This document shows positions 48,621-58,488 of a DNA stretch of 62,745 nucleotides, one piece after another; position 1 is the first letter of the stretch; every line of letters starts with the position of its first letter. Both the position numbers and the translations under genes were made by a program. Under the pieces are notes generated by a model. That model worked only from the letters and a program-made list of their open reading frames with translations. It was not told where the DNA came from and did not search any database. Origin of the DNA: a virus; the IMG/VR virus record IMGVR_UViG_3300030090_000213, positions 1 to 62,745 of that record. One strand, written 5' to 3'.

Positions 48621-51092
48621 TTGGCTATAGACAAACAATTCGTTCCTGCTACACCAATAGATGGTCTAGTAGAAATGGACCCTGAACCAGAATTAGATAT
48701 AGAAGTTGAAACAACTGAAACTGATGATGGTGGCATGATTATTGATTTTGACCCTAGTGCATCACAAATGACAGATGCTAATTTTGATTCTAACTTAGTA
48801 GATTTTATTGATGAAGATGAATTAACTTCTATAGGTAATGAATTAATAGGTGCATATCAATCAGATAAAGATTCAAGGTCAGACTGGGAAGAAACCTATG
48901 TTAAAGGCTTAGACCAGCTAGGATTAAAAATAGAAGAAAGAACTACACCTTGGTCTGGAGCCTGTGGTGTATTTCACCCTATGTTAAGTGAAGCTGTTAT
49001 TAAATTTCAATCACAAGCTATATCAGAAATATTCCCTGCTGCAGGTCCTGTAAGAACTAAAATAGTAGGCAATATAGACTCTGATAAAGAAAAACAAAGT
49101 CAAAGAGTACAAGATTATCTTAATTACTTGCTTACTTATGAGATGACTGAATACAGAAGTGAAACAGAAAAAATGTTATTTTCACTACCACTTGCAGGTT
49201 CAGCGTTTAGAAAAATTTATTTTGACCCAACATTAAATAGACCAAGCGGTATTTTTGTACCAGCAGAAGATGTAGTAGTTAATTATGGTGCAAGTGATTT
49301 AGAAACTTGTGAAAGAGCTACTCATGTAATGAAGAAGTCATCTAATGATATAAGAAAGATGCAGGTCAATGGGTTCTATAGAGATATAGAGCTACCTGAT
49401 GCTACACCAACATCATCTGATATTACTAAAAAGTATAACGAGATGACTGGTGAGTCAGAAAGCTACGACTATGATACAAGACATACTATCTTAGAAATGC
49501 AGGTAGACTTAGACCTCAAAGGTTTTGAAGATAAAGATGCTAATGGTCAAGACACAGGTATAGCATTACCTTATGTTGTAACAATAGATAGTCCTTCAGG
49601 CATTATTCTTAGCATCAGAAGAAACTATTACGAAGATGACCAAGCAAAATTAAGAAGGATGCACTTTGTTCACTATCAGTATCTACCAGGATTAGGCTTC
49701 TATGGCTTTGGTTTGATACATATGATTGGTGGATTAGCTAAATCAGCTACATCAATACTAAGACAATTAGTAGATGCAGGTACTTTAAGTAACCTACCAG
49801 GTGGTTTAAAAGCTAGAGGACTGCGTATAAAAGGAGACGATAGTCCCATTATGCCTGGTGAGTTTAGAGATGTGGATGTGCCAGGTGGTGCTATTAGAGA
49901 CAATATTACATTTTTACCTTATAAAGAGCCATCAGGAACTTTGTTTCAGCTATTAGGCAATATAGTAGAAGAAGGTAAAAGGTTTGCAAGTATTTCAGAC
50001 ATGAAAACATCTGATATGAATAGTCAAGCACCTGTGGGTACAACACTAGCATTACTTGAAAGAAACATGAAAGTTATGTCAGCAGTACAAGCTAGACTTC
50101 ATGCTTCAATGAAAAGAGAGTTTGAGATATTAGTTGGTGTTATTAAGGACTTTACAGAACCAGCTTATCCATATGAAGTGGAAGAAGGTGAACAAATTAA
50201 GATACAAGACTTTGATGCAAGAGTAGATGTATTGCCTGTATCAGACCCAAATGCAGCAACTATGGCTCAAAGAATTATGCAGTATCAAGCTGCTATGCAG
50301 TTAGCACAACAAGCACCGCAGTTATATGATTTAGGTCAACTACATAGACAAATGCTTGAAGTATTAGGTATTAAAGATGCAGAAACAATAGTACCTCCAC
50401 AAGATGAAGTACCTCCAGTTGACCCAGTAACAGCAGTACAAAATATTTTAAATGGTAAACCTGTACAAGCTTATGAGTTCCAAGACCATCAAGCTCATAT
50501 ACAAACATTAACTTCTGCACAGCAAGACCCTAATGTTCAAGCTAAAGTACAACAAAGTCCAAATGCACAAGTTATACAAAGTGCTGGTTCTGATTATATT
50601 ATGCAACATCTTGCATTACAGTTTAGAGACCAAGTTGAAAGAGAGATGGGTGTAGAGCTACCTCCAGTAGGAGAACCTCTACCAGCAGATGTAGAAAAAC
50701 GAATTTCATCTCTTGTAGCTGAAGCTGCACAAAGAGTAGCAACTACAAATGCTGCACAAGCAGAACAACAAAGAATACAAGAACAAGCACAAGACCCATT
50801 AATATTAGCTAAACAAAAAGAACTTGAAATTAAAGAAAAACAAGTTGAAGGTAAGTTAAAAATTGATGAAAGTAAATTAGCTATAGATGCTGCTAAAGCT
50901 GTAGCTAATAAAGAACTTGAAGAAAAAAGAATTGATGCTCAACAAGAATCAACTGGTTTAAAAATAGGACAGCAGATTGCTAGTGATTTGCTAGATAGAG
51001 AAGAAAAAGCAGAAGATAAAGTTTTAGATGATTATAAAAAAGGTCTTGACATTGCTAAAGATATGGTTAATGATAGCAAATTGAATGAGTAA
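48621..51092 (+). CDS. Portal protein (P22-like)
   Basis: 823 aa, a TTG start behind TAGGAG. The body matches the large P22-type portals: DSRSDWEETYVKGLDQLGLK, RTTPWSGACGVFHPMLSEAV, SLPLAGSAFRKIYFDP and FYGFGLIHMIGGLAKSATSI. The last ~200 residues are a long Gln/Ala/Glu coiled region (barrel helices). It forms the dodecameric DNA channel. It overlaps the next gene by eight bases. Confidence 0.9.
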   Translation: MAIDKQFVPATPIDGLVEMDPEPELDIEVETTETDDGGMIIDFDPSASQMTDANFDSNLVDFIDEDELTSIGNELIGAYQSDKDSRSDWEETYVKGLDQLGLKIEERTTPWSGACGVFHPMLSEAVIKFQSQAISEIFPAAGPVRTKIVGNIDSDKEKQSQRVQDYLNYLLTYEMTEYRSETEKMLFSLPLAGSAFRKIYFDPTLNRPSGIFVPAEDVVVNYGASDLETCERATHVMKKSSNDIRKMQVNGFYRDIELPDATPTSSDITKKYNEMTGESESYDYDTRHTILEMQVDLDLKGFEDKDANGQDTGIALPYVVTIDSPSGIILSIRRNYYEDDQAKLRRMHFVHYQYLPGLGFYGFGLIHMIGGLAKSATSILRQLVDAGTLSNLPGGLKARGLRIKGDDSPIMPGEFRDVDVPGGAIRDNITFLPYKEPSGTLFQLLGNIVEEGKRFASISDMKTSDMNSQAPVGTTLALLERNMKVMSAVQARLHASMKREFEILVGVIKDFTEPAYPYEVEEGEQIKIQDFDARVDVLPVSDPNAATMAQRIMQYQAAMQLAQQAPQLYDLGQLHRQMLEVLGIKDAETIVPPQDEVPPVDPVTAVQNILNGKPVQAYEFQDHQAHIQTLTSAQQDPNVQAKVQQSPNAQVIQSAGSDYIMQHLALQFRDQVEREMGVELPPVGEPLPADVEKRISSLVAEAAQRVATTNAAQAEQQRIQEQAQDPLILAKQKELEIKEKQVEGKLKIDESKLAIDAAKAVANKELEEKRIDAQQESTGLKIGQQIASDLLDREEKAEDKVLDDYKKGLDIAKDMVNDSKLNE

Positions 51093-51288
51093 TGATATAA
51101 ATGAGCAATCACTATCTACTTTCTTAGTTAAAAAATTAAGAGAAATGATGAATGAATGTTCAGACCATATCTCAACAGGAAGTTGTAAAGACTTTGCTGA
51201 TTACAAAAAAATGACAGGAGTTATAGAAGGATTAGCTCTTGCAGAGCGTGAAGTTCTTGATTGGAAAGAACAACACTTAAAACAATAG
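51085..51288 (+). CDS. Small helical protein after portal, 67 aa
   Basis: Overlaps the portal end (ATGAGTAA). It contains FLVKKLREMMNECSDHISTG and a helical end VIEGLALAEREVLDWKEQHL. Similar short proteins follow portal genes in marine phages; function is unknown. Confidence 0.65.
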   Translation: MSNDINEQSLSTFLVKKLREMMNECSDHISTGSCKDFADYKKMTGVIEGLALAEREVLDWKEQHLKQ

Positions 51289-51317
51289 GAACTCGGCACC
51301 TTAAAGTCGTGCAATAT

Positions 51318-51722
51318 ATGGATAAAGCAAAAAAAATAAATATCCCAAAACCAGAAAGTGTTAAAAAACCTGAACCTAGTGAAGATGTTAAAAGTCAACT
51401 TCCAGTTCCTAAAGGTTGGAGAATACTTATAGCTATGCCTGAAGCACAAGAAAAAACTGATGGCGGTATCATAAAAGCTAGTCAAACTAAAACAAACGAA
51501 GAAACTTCAAATATTTGTGGTTATGTTTTAAAGTTAGGCACAGAAGCTTATTGTGATGAAAATAGGTTTCCTACAGGACCTTGGTGCAAAGAAGGTGATT
51601 GGGTAATATTTAGAGCTTATTCAGGTACTCGTATGAAAATGTATGGTAAAGAGTTTCGTTTAATTAACGATGATACTGTGGAAGCAGTAGTTGATGACCC
51701 AACAGGAGTAGTTAGAGCATGA
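51318..51722 (+). CDS. GroES-like co-chaperonin
   Basis: 134 aa from the ATG at 51318 (a longer upstream frame lacks a better start). Residues ~30-125 follow the Cpn10 fold: VPKGWRILIAMPEAQEKTDG, the mobile-loop region GGIIKASQT, then GYVLKLGTEAY, GPWCKEGDWVIFRAYSG and FRLINDDTVEAVVDDP. T4 gp31 is the precedent for a phage GroES used in capsid folding. It lies between portal and scaffold. Confidence 0.85.
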   Translation: MDKAKKINIPKPESVKKPEPSEDVKSQLPVPKGWRILIAMPEAQEKTDGGIIKASQTKTNEETSNICGYVLKLGTEAYCDENRFPTGPWCKEGDWVIFRAYSGTRMKMYGKEFRLINDDTVEAVVDDPTGVVRA

Positions 51723-52741
51723 GTGAAAGTATAGAACAAGTAATAGATACAAACGCAGAACCAATACCTGAACAAACATCAGAAGATAAATTTTTTGGTG
51801 TAGCAAATGAAATTAATACCTCACCCTCAAAAGATATTGAAGTAGAAGTTATTGATGAAAGACCAGAAGAAGATAGACGACCTCCAAAAGTAAAAACTGC
51901 AGAAGAATCTGTAGATGATGAAGCTTTAGACCAAGAGATTGCAGACTATAGTAAAAAAGCTGGTGAAAGAATTAATAAAATTAAATATGAATATCACGAA
52001 GAGCGAAGAGCAAAAGAACAAGCTTTAAGGGAATCTGCAGAAGCTACAAAAGCTTTAAAAACTTTGATGTCAGAAAATCAAAAGTTACAAAGTGTAGTAA
52101 CACAAGGTGGCGATGTATTAAACCAACAGGCACTTAATAATGCTCAATGGGCAAAATATAACGCACAAGAAAAGTTTAAAAAAGCTTATGAAGAAGGTAA
52201 TGCAGATGAAATGGCTAGTGCACAAGCAGAATTAGCACAAGCTACTTTAGCAGAACAACAAGCTGGTAATTATGCAGAACAACTACAAACAGATGTTGCT
52301 TCTAAATATGTAGAATCAGAACAACAAATTCAAAAACCCTCTGACCCAGATATGGATGCATGGTCTAAAAAAAATCCTTGGTTTATGGGTACTGACCCAG
52401 TACATAAAGAAATGACATCATTTGCTATGTATTTAGACCAATCATTACAAGCTAGTGGGATTGACCCTGCAAAAGATTCTCAGAAATATTATTCTGAGAT
52501 TGATTTAAAAATGAAAGAACAATTTCCAAATTTTTTTGGTGTAACACAACAACAACCTGTGGAAACAGAAGAAGTTGAAATTACACCTAAAAGACAGGTA
52601 ACCAATCCTGTCGCACCCGCAACGAGGAATAGCGGTAAAAGCCCTCGCAAAATACATCTTACTCAGTCCCAAGTTGCTCTCGCAAAGCGACTTAATATAA
52701 CACCTGAGCAATATGCAAACCAATTATTAAAGGAGACTTAA
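51719..52741 (+). CDS. Scaffold-like protein
   Basis: 340 aa, overlapping the previous stop (ATGA). Acidic N-terminus, then a long coiled coil (~75-200, YHEERRAKEQALRESAEATK) and a basic C-terminus with RKIHLTQSQVALAKRLNIT. Acidic coiled coil plus a basic helix just before the capsid gene fits a scaffolding protein. Confidence 0.7.
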   Translation: MSESIEQVIDTNAEPIPEQTSEDKFFGVANEINTSPSKDIEVEVIDERPEEDRRPPKVKTAEESVDDEALDQEIADYSKKAGERINKIKYEYHEERRAKEQALRESAEATKALKTLMSENQKLQSVVTQGGDVLNQQALNNAQWAKYNAQEKFKKAYEEGNADEMASAQAELAQATLAEQQAGNYAEQLQTDVASKYVESEQQIQKPSDPDMDAWSKKNPWFMGTDPVHKEMTSFAMYLDQSLQASGIDPAKDSQKYYSEIDLKMKEQFPNFFGVTQQQPVETEEVEITPKRQVTNPVAPATRNSGKSPRKIHLTQSQVALAKRLNITPEQYANQLLKET

Positions 52742-52742
52742 A

Positions 52743-53252
52743 ATGTCCGAAGAAAATAATATAGAAATAAAAAGTGATAGCGAAGAGCAATCACAAGAGC
52801 GTACCCCTAGGGAAATAGAAAGCCGAGAGGCTTCCCAACGTATTCAAAGTTGGGAAAATCCATCAAACTTACCAAATCCAACACCACAAGAAGGATGGGT
52901 ATTTAGGTATATTAGAACTAGCCTTTTAGGTCAAGCTGATAATCCTAATGTATCAAGAAAGTTGAGAGAAGGATGGGAACCTTGTAAATTAGAGGACCAC
53001 CCTGAACTTCAAATTCATATGATGGACCATAATTCTGAATGGTCGGTTAAAGGTAATGTTGAAATTGGTGGACAACTGTTATGTAAGATGCCAGAAGAAA
53101 AAGCGAAAGCTAGAGATGAATACTTTGCTAATTTAGCAGAATCTCAACTGGAATCTGTAGATAACACATATTTTAAGGACCAAGATTCTAGGATGGCTAC
53201 CAAACAAGTTTTTGAAAGAAAATCACGAACAACATTTGGTAAAGATTCATAG
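52743..53252 (+). CDS. Virion-cluster protein, 169 aa
   Basis: Acidic Ser/Glu-rich start, then a globular part GWVFRYIRTSLLGQADNPNV and SRKLREGWEPCKLEDHPELQ. I recall this type next to scaffold and capsid genes of marine phages. Function is unknown; it may be a capsid-assembly factor. Confidence 0.68.
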   Translation: MSEENNIEIKSDSEEQSQERTPREIESREASQRIQSWENPSNLPNPTPQEGWVFRYIRTSLLGQADNPNVSRKLREGWEPCKLEDHPELQIHMMDHNSEWSVKGNVEIGGQLLCKMPEEKAKARDEYFANLAESQLESVDNTYFKDQDSRMATKQVFERKSRTTFGKDS

Positions 53253-53289
53253 TTTCTTGATATATTAATTATTTGATTAGGAGACAATT

Positions 53290-53877
53290 ATGTCATCAAG
53301 TGCAACTCCCCACGGAGCCAGACCAGTTGGTACTATAGTTGGAAGTCCATATCAAGGAAAAGTTACACATTATAAAATTAAAAATGCGTATGGTACAGAC
53401 ATATTCTATGGCGATTTTGTAAAGTGGGGTGATGATAACCCTAATACCACTATCCAAAAAGATACTGGTACTACAGCTTGTACACCTATTGGTGTATTCC
53501 TTGGTTGTGCTTACACAGACCCATCAACAGGTCAATTTACACCAAATCAATATTTCCCAGCTTCAACTGCTGCGGATGATATTGTTGCATATGTTGCTTC
53601 TGACCCATTCATACTAATGCAAATGCAATGCGATGGTGCAGCCGACCAAGACGACCTTGGTAAGAACTGTGCTGTTGTGCAAACTGCAGGAAGTACAGCA
53701 ATAGGCACAAGCAAAAATTCGGTTGATATATCTACTGTAGCAACCACTAATACACTACCTGTTAAAATCGTTGATTTTGTTGACGGACCAGATAGTGCAG
53801 TTGGTGATTCTTACACAGATGTATTAGTAATGTTTAATGTCGGACACCAGTTGTTAAATACAACAGGTATAGGTTAA
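53290..53877 (+). CDS. Capsid decoration/stabilisation-type protein, 195 aa
   Basis: A beta-rich protein that starts HGARPVGTIVGSPYQGKVTH with a Gly/Thr-rich body, encoded directly before the major capsid gene behind TTAGGAG. Composition and position fit a head decoration or stabilisation protein. Confidence 0.65.
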   Translation: MSSSATPHGARPVGTIVGSPYQGKVTHYKIKNAYGTDIFYGDFVKWGDDNPNTTIQKDTGTTACTPIGVFLGCAYTDPSTGQFTPNQYFPASTAADDIVAYVASDPFILMQMQCDGAADQDDLGKNCAVVQTAGSTAIGTSKNSVDISTVATTNTLPVKIVDFVDGPDSAVGDSYTDVLVMFNVGHQLLNTTGIG

Positions 53878-53887
53878 GGAGTAAATT

Positions 53888-54802
53888 ATGGCAGCTATTT
53901 CAAGAGCTAATGAGTTAAAACAACTCTTACCTGGTCTTAACGCATTATTCGGTGAAGAATACAATCGTTATGAGAACGAGCATGAAGAAATCTATGTAAC
54001 TGAAAATTCTGAAAGAAGTTTTGAAGAAGAATTGAAGTTATCTGGTTTCGGAGCAGCTCCAGTAAAAGATGAAGGTTCAGCTATCAATTATGATACTGCA
54101 CAAGAATCTTTTGTCGCTAGATATACGCATGAAACTATTGGTTTAGGATTCAGCATTACAGAAGAAGCTATGGAGGATAACCTCTATGTTTCTGTATCTG
54201 CTAGATATACTAAAGCATTAGCAAGAGCTATGTCTTATACAAAACAAGTAAAAGCAGCTTATCCATTAAATAATGGATTCTCAACTACTTTTTCTTCTGG
54301 TGATGGTGTCGCTTTATTTAGCACAGCTCACCCACTTGTAAGTGGCGGTACTAATAGTAATAGACCATCAACAGGTGCTGACTTAAATGAAACATCTTTA
54401 GAAGATGCAATCATTCAAATCGGCAAATGGACTGATGAAAGAGGTCTAAAAATTGCAGCAAAAGCTAGAAAGCTTATTATTCCTTCTGACTTGCAGTTTG
54501 TAGCAACTAGATTGTTACAAAGTGATTACAGAGTAGGAACTGCTGACAATGATATAAATGCAGTCAAAACTAATGGAGTGATTCCAGAAGGTTATTCAGT
54601 TAATCATTATTTAACTGATACTAATGCTTTCTTTATCACTACTGATGTTCCTGACGGAATGAAGCATTTTGTTAGAGCTCCTATGACTACTACTATGGAT
54701 GGAGACTTCGATACTGGTAATGTTAGATATAAAGCGAGAGAAAGATATTCTTTCGGTGTATCTGACCCACTAGGTATCTTTGGTTCACCAGGTAGTTCGT
54801 AA
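53888..54802 (+). CDS. Major capsid protein (Mu gpT-like HK97 fold)
   Basis: 304 aa. The pattern ISRANELKQLLPGLNALFGE, YTHETIGLGFSITEEAMEDN, LFSTAHPLVSGGTNSN and KARKLIIPSDLQFVATRLLQ matches the Mu-like major head subunit (gpT) family with HK97 fold. No separate delta domain is obvious. A strong terminator follows directly, consistent with high expression. Confidence 0.88.
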   Translation: MAAISRANELKQLLPGLNALFGEEYNRYENEHEEIYVTENSERSFEEELKLSGFGAAPVKDEGSAINYDTAQESFVARYTHETIGLGFSITEEAMEDNLYVSVSARYTKALARAMSYTKQVKAAYPLNNGFSTTFSSGDGVALFSTAHPLVSGGTNSNRPSTGADLNETSLEDAIIQIGKWTDERGLKIAAKARKLIIPSDLQFVATRLLQSDYRVGTADNDINAVKTNGVIPEGYSVNHYLTDTNAFFITTDVPDGMKHFVRAPMTTTMDGDFDTGNVRYKARERYSFGVSDPLGIFGSPGSS

Positions 54803-54812
54803 GAACTGTTAA

Positions 54813-54838
54813 GGGGAGCACACGCTCCCCTTTTTTTT
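54813..54838 (+). terminator. Strong intrinsic terminator after capsid gene
   Basis: GGGGAGC / ACAC loop / GCTCCCC followed by eight T residues, ten bases past the capsid stop. It is the clearest rightward terminator in the window. Confidence 0.95.
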
Positions 54839-54937
54839 ATGTTATATTATATAACTCTAGGTACTTTATTAATCAATCTATCAACTGACCTAGCAGACTT
54901 TGCCAAGATGATAGATTATTTCTTTTAGGAGAAACAA

Positions 54938-55462
54938 ATGGCTAACACAACTTTTAATGGACCAGTTAGGTCCGAAAACGGCTTTCAAGTCGTATCTAAA
55001 AATTCATCTACAGGTGCTGTAACTACTGAGTTCACTTTAAATGGTGATGGTATGCAAGTTACTCCTGTAGCTTTAGCTGATACAACAGCTATTTCTTTAA
55101 CAGCAACTGCTCATGGTGGTAGAGTTTCTGTAGTTCCAGCACTTTCAGCTAACTGCACATTAACATTACCTTCTCCATCAGCAGGTGTATATTTTAAATT
55201 AATTTATGGCGGTGCTGCAGAAGAAACAGAAAATTTAATTATTAGCACAGGGTCTAATACTAATTTCTATATTGGCGGTATTGTTCATTTAGATTCTAAT
55301 GCAGACAATCTTTCTGTATATTCAGATGGTAACTCAAACTCTATATTAACTCTTACAGACTTTGGTTTGTTTGAAATTAATATATTAGCTAAAGATAGTA
55401 CTAATTGGTACATCTGGGGTAATCAAGAAGGTGCAGATGTACCAGCATTTTCTGACGCTTAA
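54938..55462 (+). CDS. Beta-rich head/tail accessory protein, 174 aa
   Basis: First gene after the capsid terminator, behind TTTAGGAG. The N-terminus NTTFNGPVRSENGFQVVSKN and the GTG-rich beta pattern recall short capsid or fibre decoration proteins of marine phages. Cys and Trp are few. Exact role unknown. Confidence 0.65.
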   Translation: MANTTFNGPVRSENGFQVVSKNSSTGAVTTEFTLNGDGMQVTPVALADTTAISLTATAHGGRVSVVPALSANCTLTLPSPSAGVYFKLIYGGAAEETENLIISTGSNTNFYIGGIVHLDSNADNLSVYSDGNSNSILTLTDFGLFEINILAKDSTNWYIWGNQEGADVPAFSDA

Positions 55463-55475
55463 TTAGGAGTAAATT

Positions 55476-55883
55476 ATGGCTGACGCAGTAACATCACAAA
55501 CCATTATTGATGGTGAAAGAAATTGTGTTATGAAGTTTACAAATGTCAGCGATGGCACGGGAGAATCCGCAGTAGCTAAGGTAGATGTATCTGCCTTAGC
55601 TTCTAACTCAGCAGGTACAGCTTGTTCAGAAGTTAGAGTTATGCGTATTAGCCATGCTATCGTAGGTATGTCTGTTCAATTATTTTTAAATGCTACTTCT
55701 AATGTTTTATTAGTAGAACTTGCTGAAAGTAGTAATGGACATATGGACTTTAAAGATTTTGGTGGACTTCCAAATAATGCAGGTAGTGGTAAAAATGGAG
55801 ATATTCTATTTACTACTAAAGGACACTCTTCAGGAGACACTTATTCTATTACTTTAGAAATGGTAAAAGTGTATTCTGATTAA
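55476..55883 (+). CDS. Small virion protein, 135 aa
   Basis: Behind TTAGGAG. SQTIIDGERNCVMKFTNVSD and a beta-rich body, in a run of small structural genes. I recall similar proteins next to marine phage capsid genes. No defined function. Confidence 0.65.
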   Translation: MADAVTSQTIIDGERNCVMKFTNVSDGTGESAVAKVDVSALASNSAGTACSEVRVMRISHAIVGMSVQLFLNATSNVLLVELAESSNGHMDFKDFGGLPNNAGSGKNGDILFTTKGHSSGDTYSITLEMVKVYSD

Positions 55884-55895
55884 TAGGATTTAATT

Positions 55896-56210
55896 ATGGC
55901 AAAAAGTAAAAATTATATAATTTCAGAAACTGGTCAATTTCCACCACAATATAAAGTTTTAGAAGCTTCAGATGATGGTATATGGAAACCAATATTTGGT
56001 CCTGACCCAGATTTAGAAGATGCACAACGAAAGTGTGATGAAATGAATGGTGAAAGGGCAAGAAACGAAAAAGGACAACTTATCGGTGATGACCCATCTA
56101 CGCCAGATATTAATGAAGCTTATGTTGGTGGTAAAAAACCAAAAAAGAAAATAACTAAAAAACCCGCAGCTAAAAAAAGAGGGCGACCTAAAAAAGCTGC
56201 ATCTAAGTAA
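55896..56210 (+). CDS. Small protein with basic Lys/Pro tail, 104 aa
   Basis: Residues 1-80 form a small globular part (YIISETGQFPPQYKVLEASD). The tail is KKPKKKITKKPAAKKRGRPK, an AT-hook-like GRPK within a Lys-rich stretch. A DNA-binding or DNA-condensing virion protein is likely. Confidence 0.65.
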   Translation: MAKSKNYIISETGQFPPQYKVLEASDDGIWKPIFGPDPDLEDAQRKCDEMNGERARNEKGQLIGDDPSTPDINEAYVGGKKPKKKITKKPAAKKRGRPKKAASK

Positions 56211-56221
56211 AGGAATTAATT

Positions 56222-56527
56222 ATGAAACCTAAAAGAGATATAGGGCAACCTAAAGCAACTGAAATGGGAACTGAATCTAATAAACAGTATGTTAAAAGAA
56301 TGTTTAGTATGGGTATGAATACTAAAATGACTAATGATATGCCTATGGAAAATAAAGGCTATCAGGCAGGTAAAAAAGTTGAAATGGGTAAAAGACCTAT
56401 GACAACTAAAGGCGGTATGTCTGGCGGTAAAGGCACAAAACGCATGATGAAAACCAAAGGTGGTATGCGTGGTGGTTATAAACGAGGCATGAAAACTAAA
56501 AGTTATGCTAGAGGCGGTAAGTCTTAA
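56222..56527 (+). CDS. Basic Met/Gly/Lys repeat protein, 101 aa
   Basis: Low-complexity C-terminal half with repeats such as TKGGMSGGKGTKRMMKTKGG and MRGGYKRGMKTKSY. Very basic, with no hydrophobic core. It probably binds packaged DNA. Position and charge match its two basic neighbours. Confidence 0.6.
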   Translation: MKPKRDIGQPKATEMGTESNKQYVKRMFSMGMNTKMTNDMPMENKGYQAGKKVEMGKRPMTTKGGMSGGKGTKRMMKTKGGMRGGYKRGMKTKSYARGGKS

Positions 56528-56536
56528 CTAATACTT

Positions 56537-56827
56537 ATGCCTATAAGAAAACAGGCTAAAATGCCTCCTAGAAATAAAAAGAACTTTCGTTCTACTAAAT
56601 CTGGTGCTGGTATGACTAAAGCTGGTGTTAAAGCTTATAGGCGTTTAAATCCTGGTTCTAAGTTAAAAACAGCAGTAACAGGTAAAGTAAAGAAAGGTAG
56701 TAAGGCTGCAAAACGCAGAAAGTCTTACTGTGCAAGGTCTTTAGGACAACTTAAAAGAAGTTCAGCTAAAACTAGAAACGACCCTAATTCAAGAATTAGA
56801 CAGGCTCGTAGAAGGTGGAAGTGTTAA
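56537..56827 (+). CDS. Basic RPGSK-type virion protein, 96 aa
   Basis: About one third Lys/Arg. KAYRRLNPGSKLKTAVTGKV and RRKSYCARSLGQLKRSS are familiar from small basic proteins of many marine phages. A protamine-like DNA-binding role is inferred. Confidence 0.68.
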   Translation: MPIRKQAKMPPRNKKNFRSTKSGAGMTKAGVKAYRRLNPGSKLKTAVTGKVKKGSKAAKRRKSYCARSLGQLKRSSAKTRNDPNSRIRQARRRWKC

Positions 56828-56840
56828 TACAGGATAAACA

Positions 56841-57536
56841 ATGGCTACAAGCGGAACAACAACATTTACATTAGATTTAGCCGACATCATGGAAGAAGCC
56901 TATGATTTGTGCGGTAGTGAGTTGCGTTCTGGTTATGACTATAAAGGAGCTAAAAGAGCTTTAAATCTTATATTCTTAGAATGGCAAAATAAAGGATTAA
57001 ATCTTTGGAAAATAGAACAAGCTACTCAAACACTTACTGCTGGAACAAGTAGTTATGCAATAGAATCTTCTGCTTTAGAAGTTATAGATGCTTTTATTAG
57101 AACTGATGCAGGAGATACAGATAATCAGTTTGACCAAAGACTAAATAGAATATCAAGAACAGAATATAATCATCAAGCTGTAAAATTATTACAATCAAAA
57201 CCAACACAGTTTTACATAGATAAAGGTACTAGCTCTAATAATATTGTATTATGGGCAACTCCTGATTCTGCAGAAACATATACTTTAGTTTATGATTATA
57301 TTAAAAGAATAGAAGATGCAGGTAATGTAGCTAGTAATAATGCAGATGTTCCTAGTAGATATTTACCATGTCTTACTTATGCACTTGCATATAATTTAGC
57401 TTGTAAAATACCAGAAGCAGTAAATAGAGTTCCAATGATTAAACAAAGGTATGATGAACTTTGGAATGATGTAAGTGATGCAGATAGAGAGAGAGCACCA
57501 GTTAAATTTGTACCTGATATGAATGTTTATAGATGA
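56841..57536 (+). CDS. Tail tubular/head-tail adaptor protein, 231 aa
   Basis: The N-terminus LDLADIMEEAYDLCGSELRS and WQNKGLNLWKIEQ, with PSRYLPCLTYALAYNLACKI near the end, fits the helical-bundle adaptor (P22 gp4 / T7 gp11-like) that docks on the portal. Overlaps the next gene by four bases. Confidence 0.72.
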   Translation: MATSGTTTFTLDLADIMEEAYDLCGSELRSGYDYKGAKRALNLIFLEWQNKGLNLWKIEQATQTLTAGTSSYAIESSALEVIDAFIRTDAGDTDNQFDQRLNRISRTEYNHQAVKLLQSKPTQFYIDKGTSSNNIVLWATPDSAETYTLVYDYIKRIEDAGNVASNNADVPSRYLPCLTYALAYNLACKIPEAVNRVPMIKQRYDELWNDVSDADRERAPVKFVPDMNVYR

Positions 57537-57847
57537 GTTATGCACTAGGTAAAAAAGCTTTAGGAGACTGTGATAGATGCGGTTTTACTTATAAGTTAAA
57601 CGATTTAAAATACGAAATAGAAGATGGTATTCGTAATGGATTAAGAGTTTGTGATGATTGTTTAGATATAGACCATCCTCAATTAAAAATTGGTGAGGTA
57701 GATACATCAGACAATCAATCACTTTATAATCCAAGACCTGATAGAGGCGAAAAATCATCTACTGAATATTATGGATTTAATCCTGTATCAAGCACAGGTT
57801 TAGTTTTAAGAACAAAAACAGGAACAGTTAAAGTGAGTACAGAATAA
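57533..57847 (+). CDS. Zinc-ribbon tail-cluster protein, 104 aa
   Basis: Two CxxC pairs, CDRCGF (residues ~13-17) and CDDCLD (~40-45), form a zinc knuckle, followed by a disordered Asn/Pro/Ser-rich tail. Overlap with both neighbours (ATGA and TAATG) puts it in the adaptor operon. Proteins of this type are common beside tail adaptors. Confidence 0.68.
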   Translation: MSYALGKKALGDCDRCGFTYKLNDLKYEIEDGIRNGLRVCDDCLDIDHPQLKIGEVDTSDNQSLYNPRPDRGEKSSTEYYGFNPVSSTGLVLRTKTGTVKVSTE

Positions 57848-58488
57848 TGGCATGGACATTTACAACATTAAAAACAGCAATACAAGATTATACTAATAAT
57901 ACAGAAACTACTTTTACAAATAATTTAGATGAATTTATTGTTAATACTGAAGATAGAATACAAAAATTAGTATCTCTTCCAGTTTTTAGAAAAAATGTTA
58001 CAGGTACTTTAACATCTGGTAATCAATATCTATCAACACCTACAGATTTTTTATCAGCACATTCATTAGCTGTAGATAATAGTGGTTATGAATATTTATT
58101 ATTTAAAGATGTAGCTTTTATTAGAGAAGCATATCCTAGTAGTTCTACAACAGGAATACCTAAATATTATGCTAGATTTGATGAAGATAGTTTTATTGTA
58201 GCACCTACACCTAATGCAAATTTTACTGCAGAATTACACTATGAATATACACCTACATCTATTACAACAAGTGGTGATGGAACAAGTTATTTAGGTACAA
58301 ATGCACCAGATTGTTTATTATATGGTTCTTTAGTTGAAGCATATACTTTTATGAAAGGTGAACCAGATATTATGGTTAATTATGAAAAAAGATTTCAAGA
58401 AGCAATACAAAGATTAAAAGTATTTGCTGAAGGTAAAAATACTAAAGATAATTATAGGACTGGTCCTGTAAGACAACAGGTAACATAA
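57847..58488 (+). CDS. Second head-tail adaptor-like protein, 213 aa
   Basis: WTFTTLKTAIQDYTNNTETT and FIVNTEDRIQKLVSLPVFRK, then FPTDFLSAHSLAV-like and Y-rich beta segments, match a phage adaptor family. C-terminal helix YEKRFQEAIQRLKVFAEG. One-base overlaps on both sides. Confidence 0.68.
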   Translation: MAWTFTTLKTAIQDYTNNTETTFTNNLDEFIVNTEDRIQKLVSLPVFRKNVTGTLTSGNQYLSTPTDFLSAHSLAVDNSGYEYLLFKDVAFIREAYPSSSTTGIPKYYARFDEDSFIVAPTPNANFTAELHYEYTPTSITTSGDGTSYLGTNAPDCLLYGSLVEAYTFMKGEPDIMVNYEKRFQEAIQRLKVFAEGKNTKDNYRTGPVRQQVT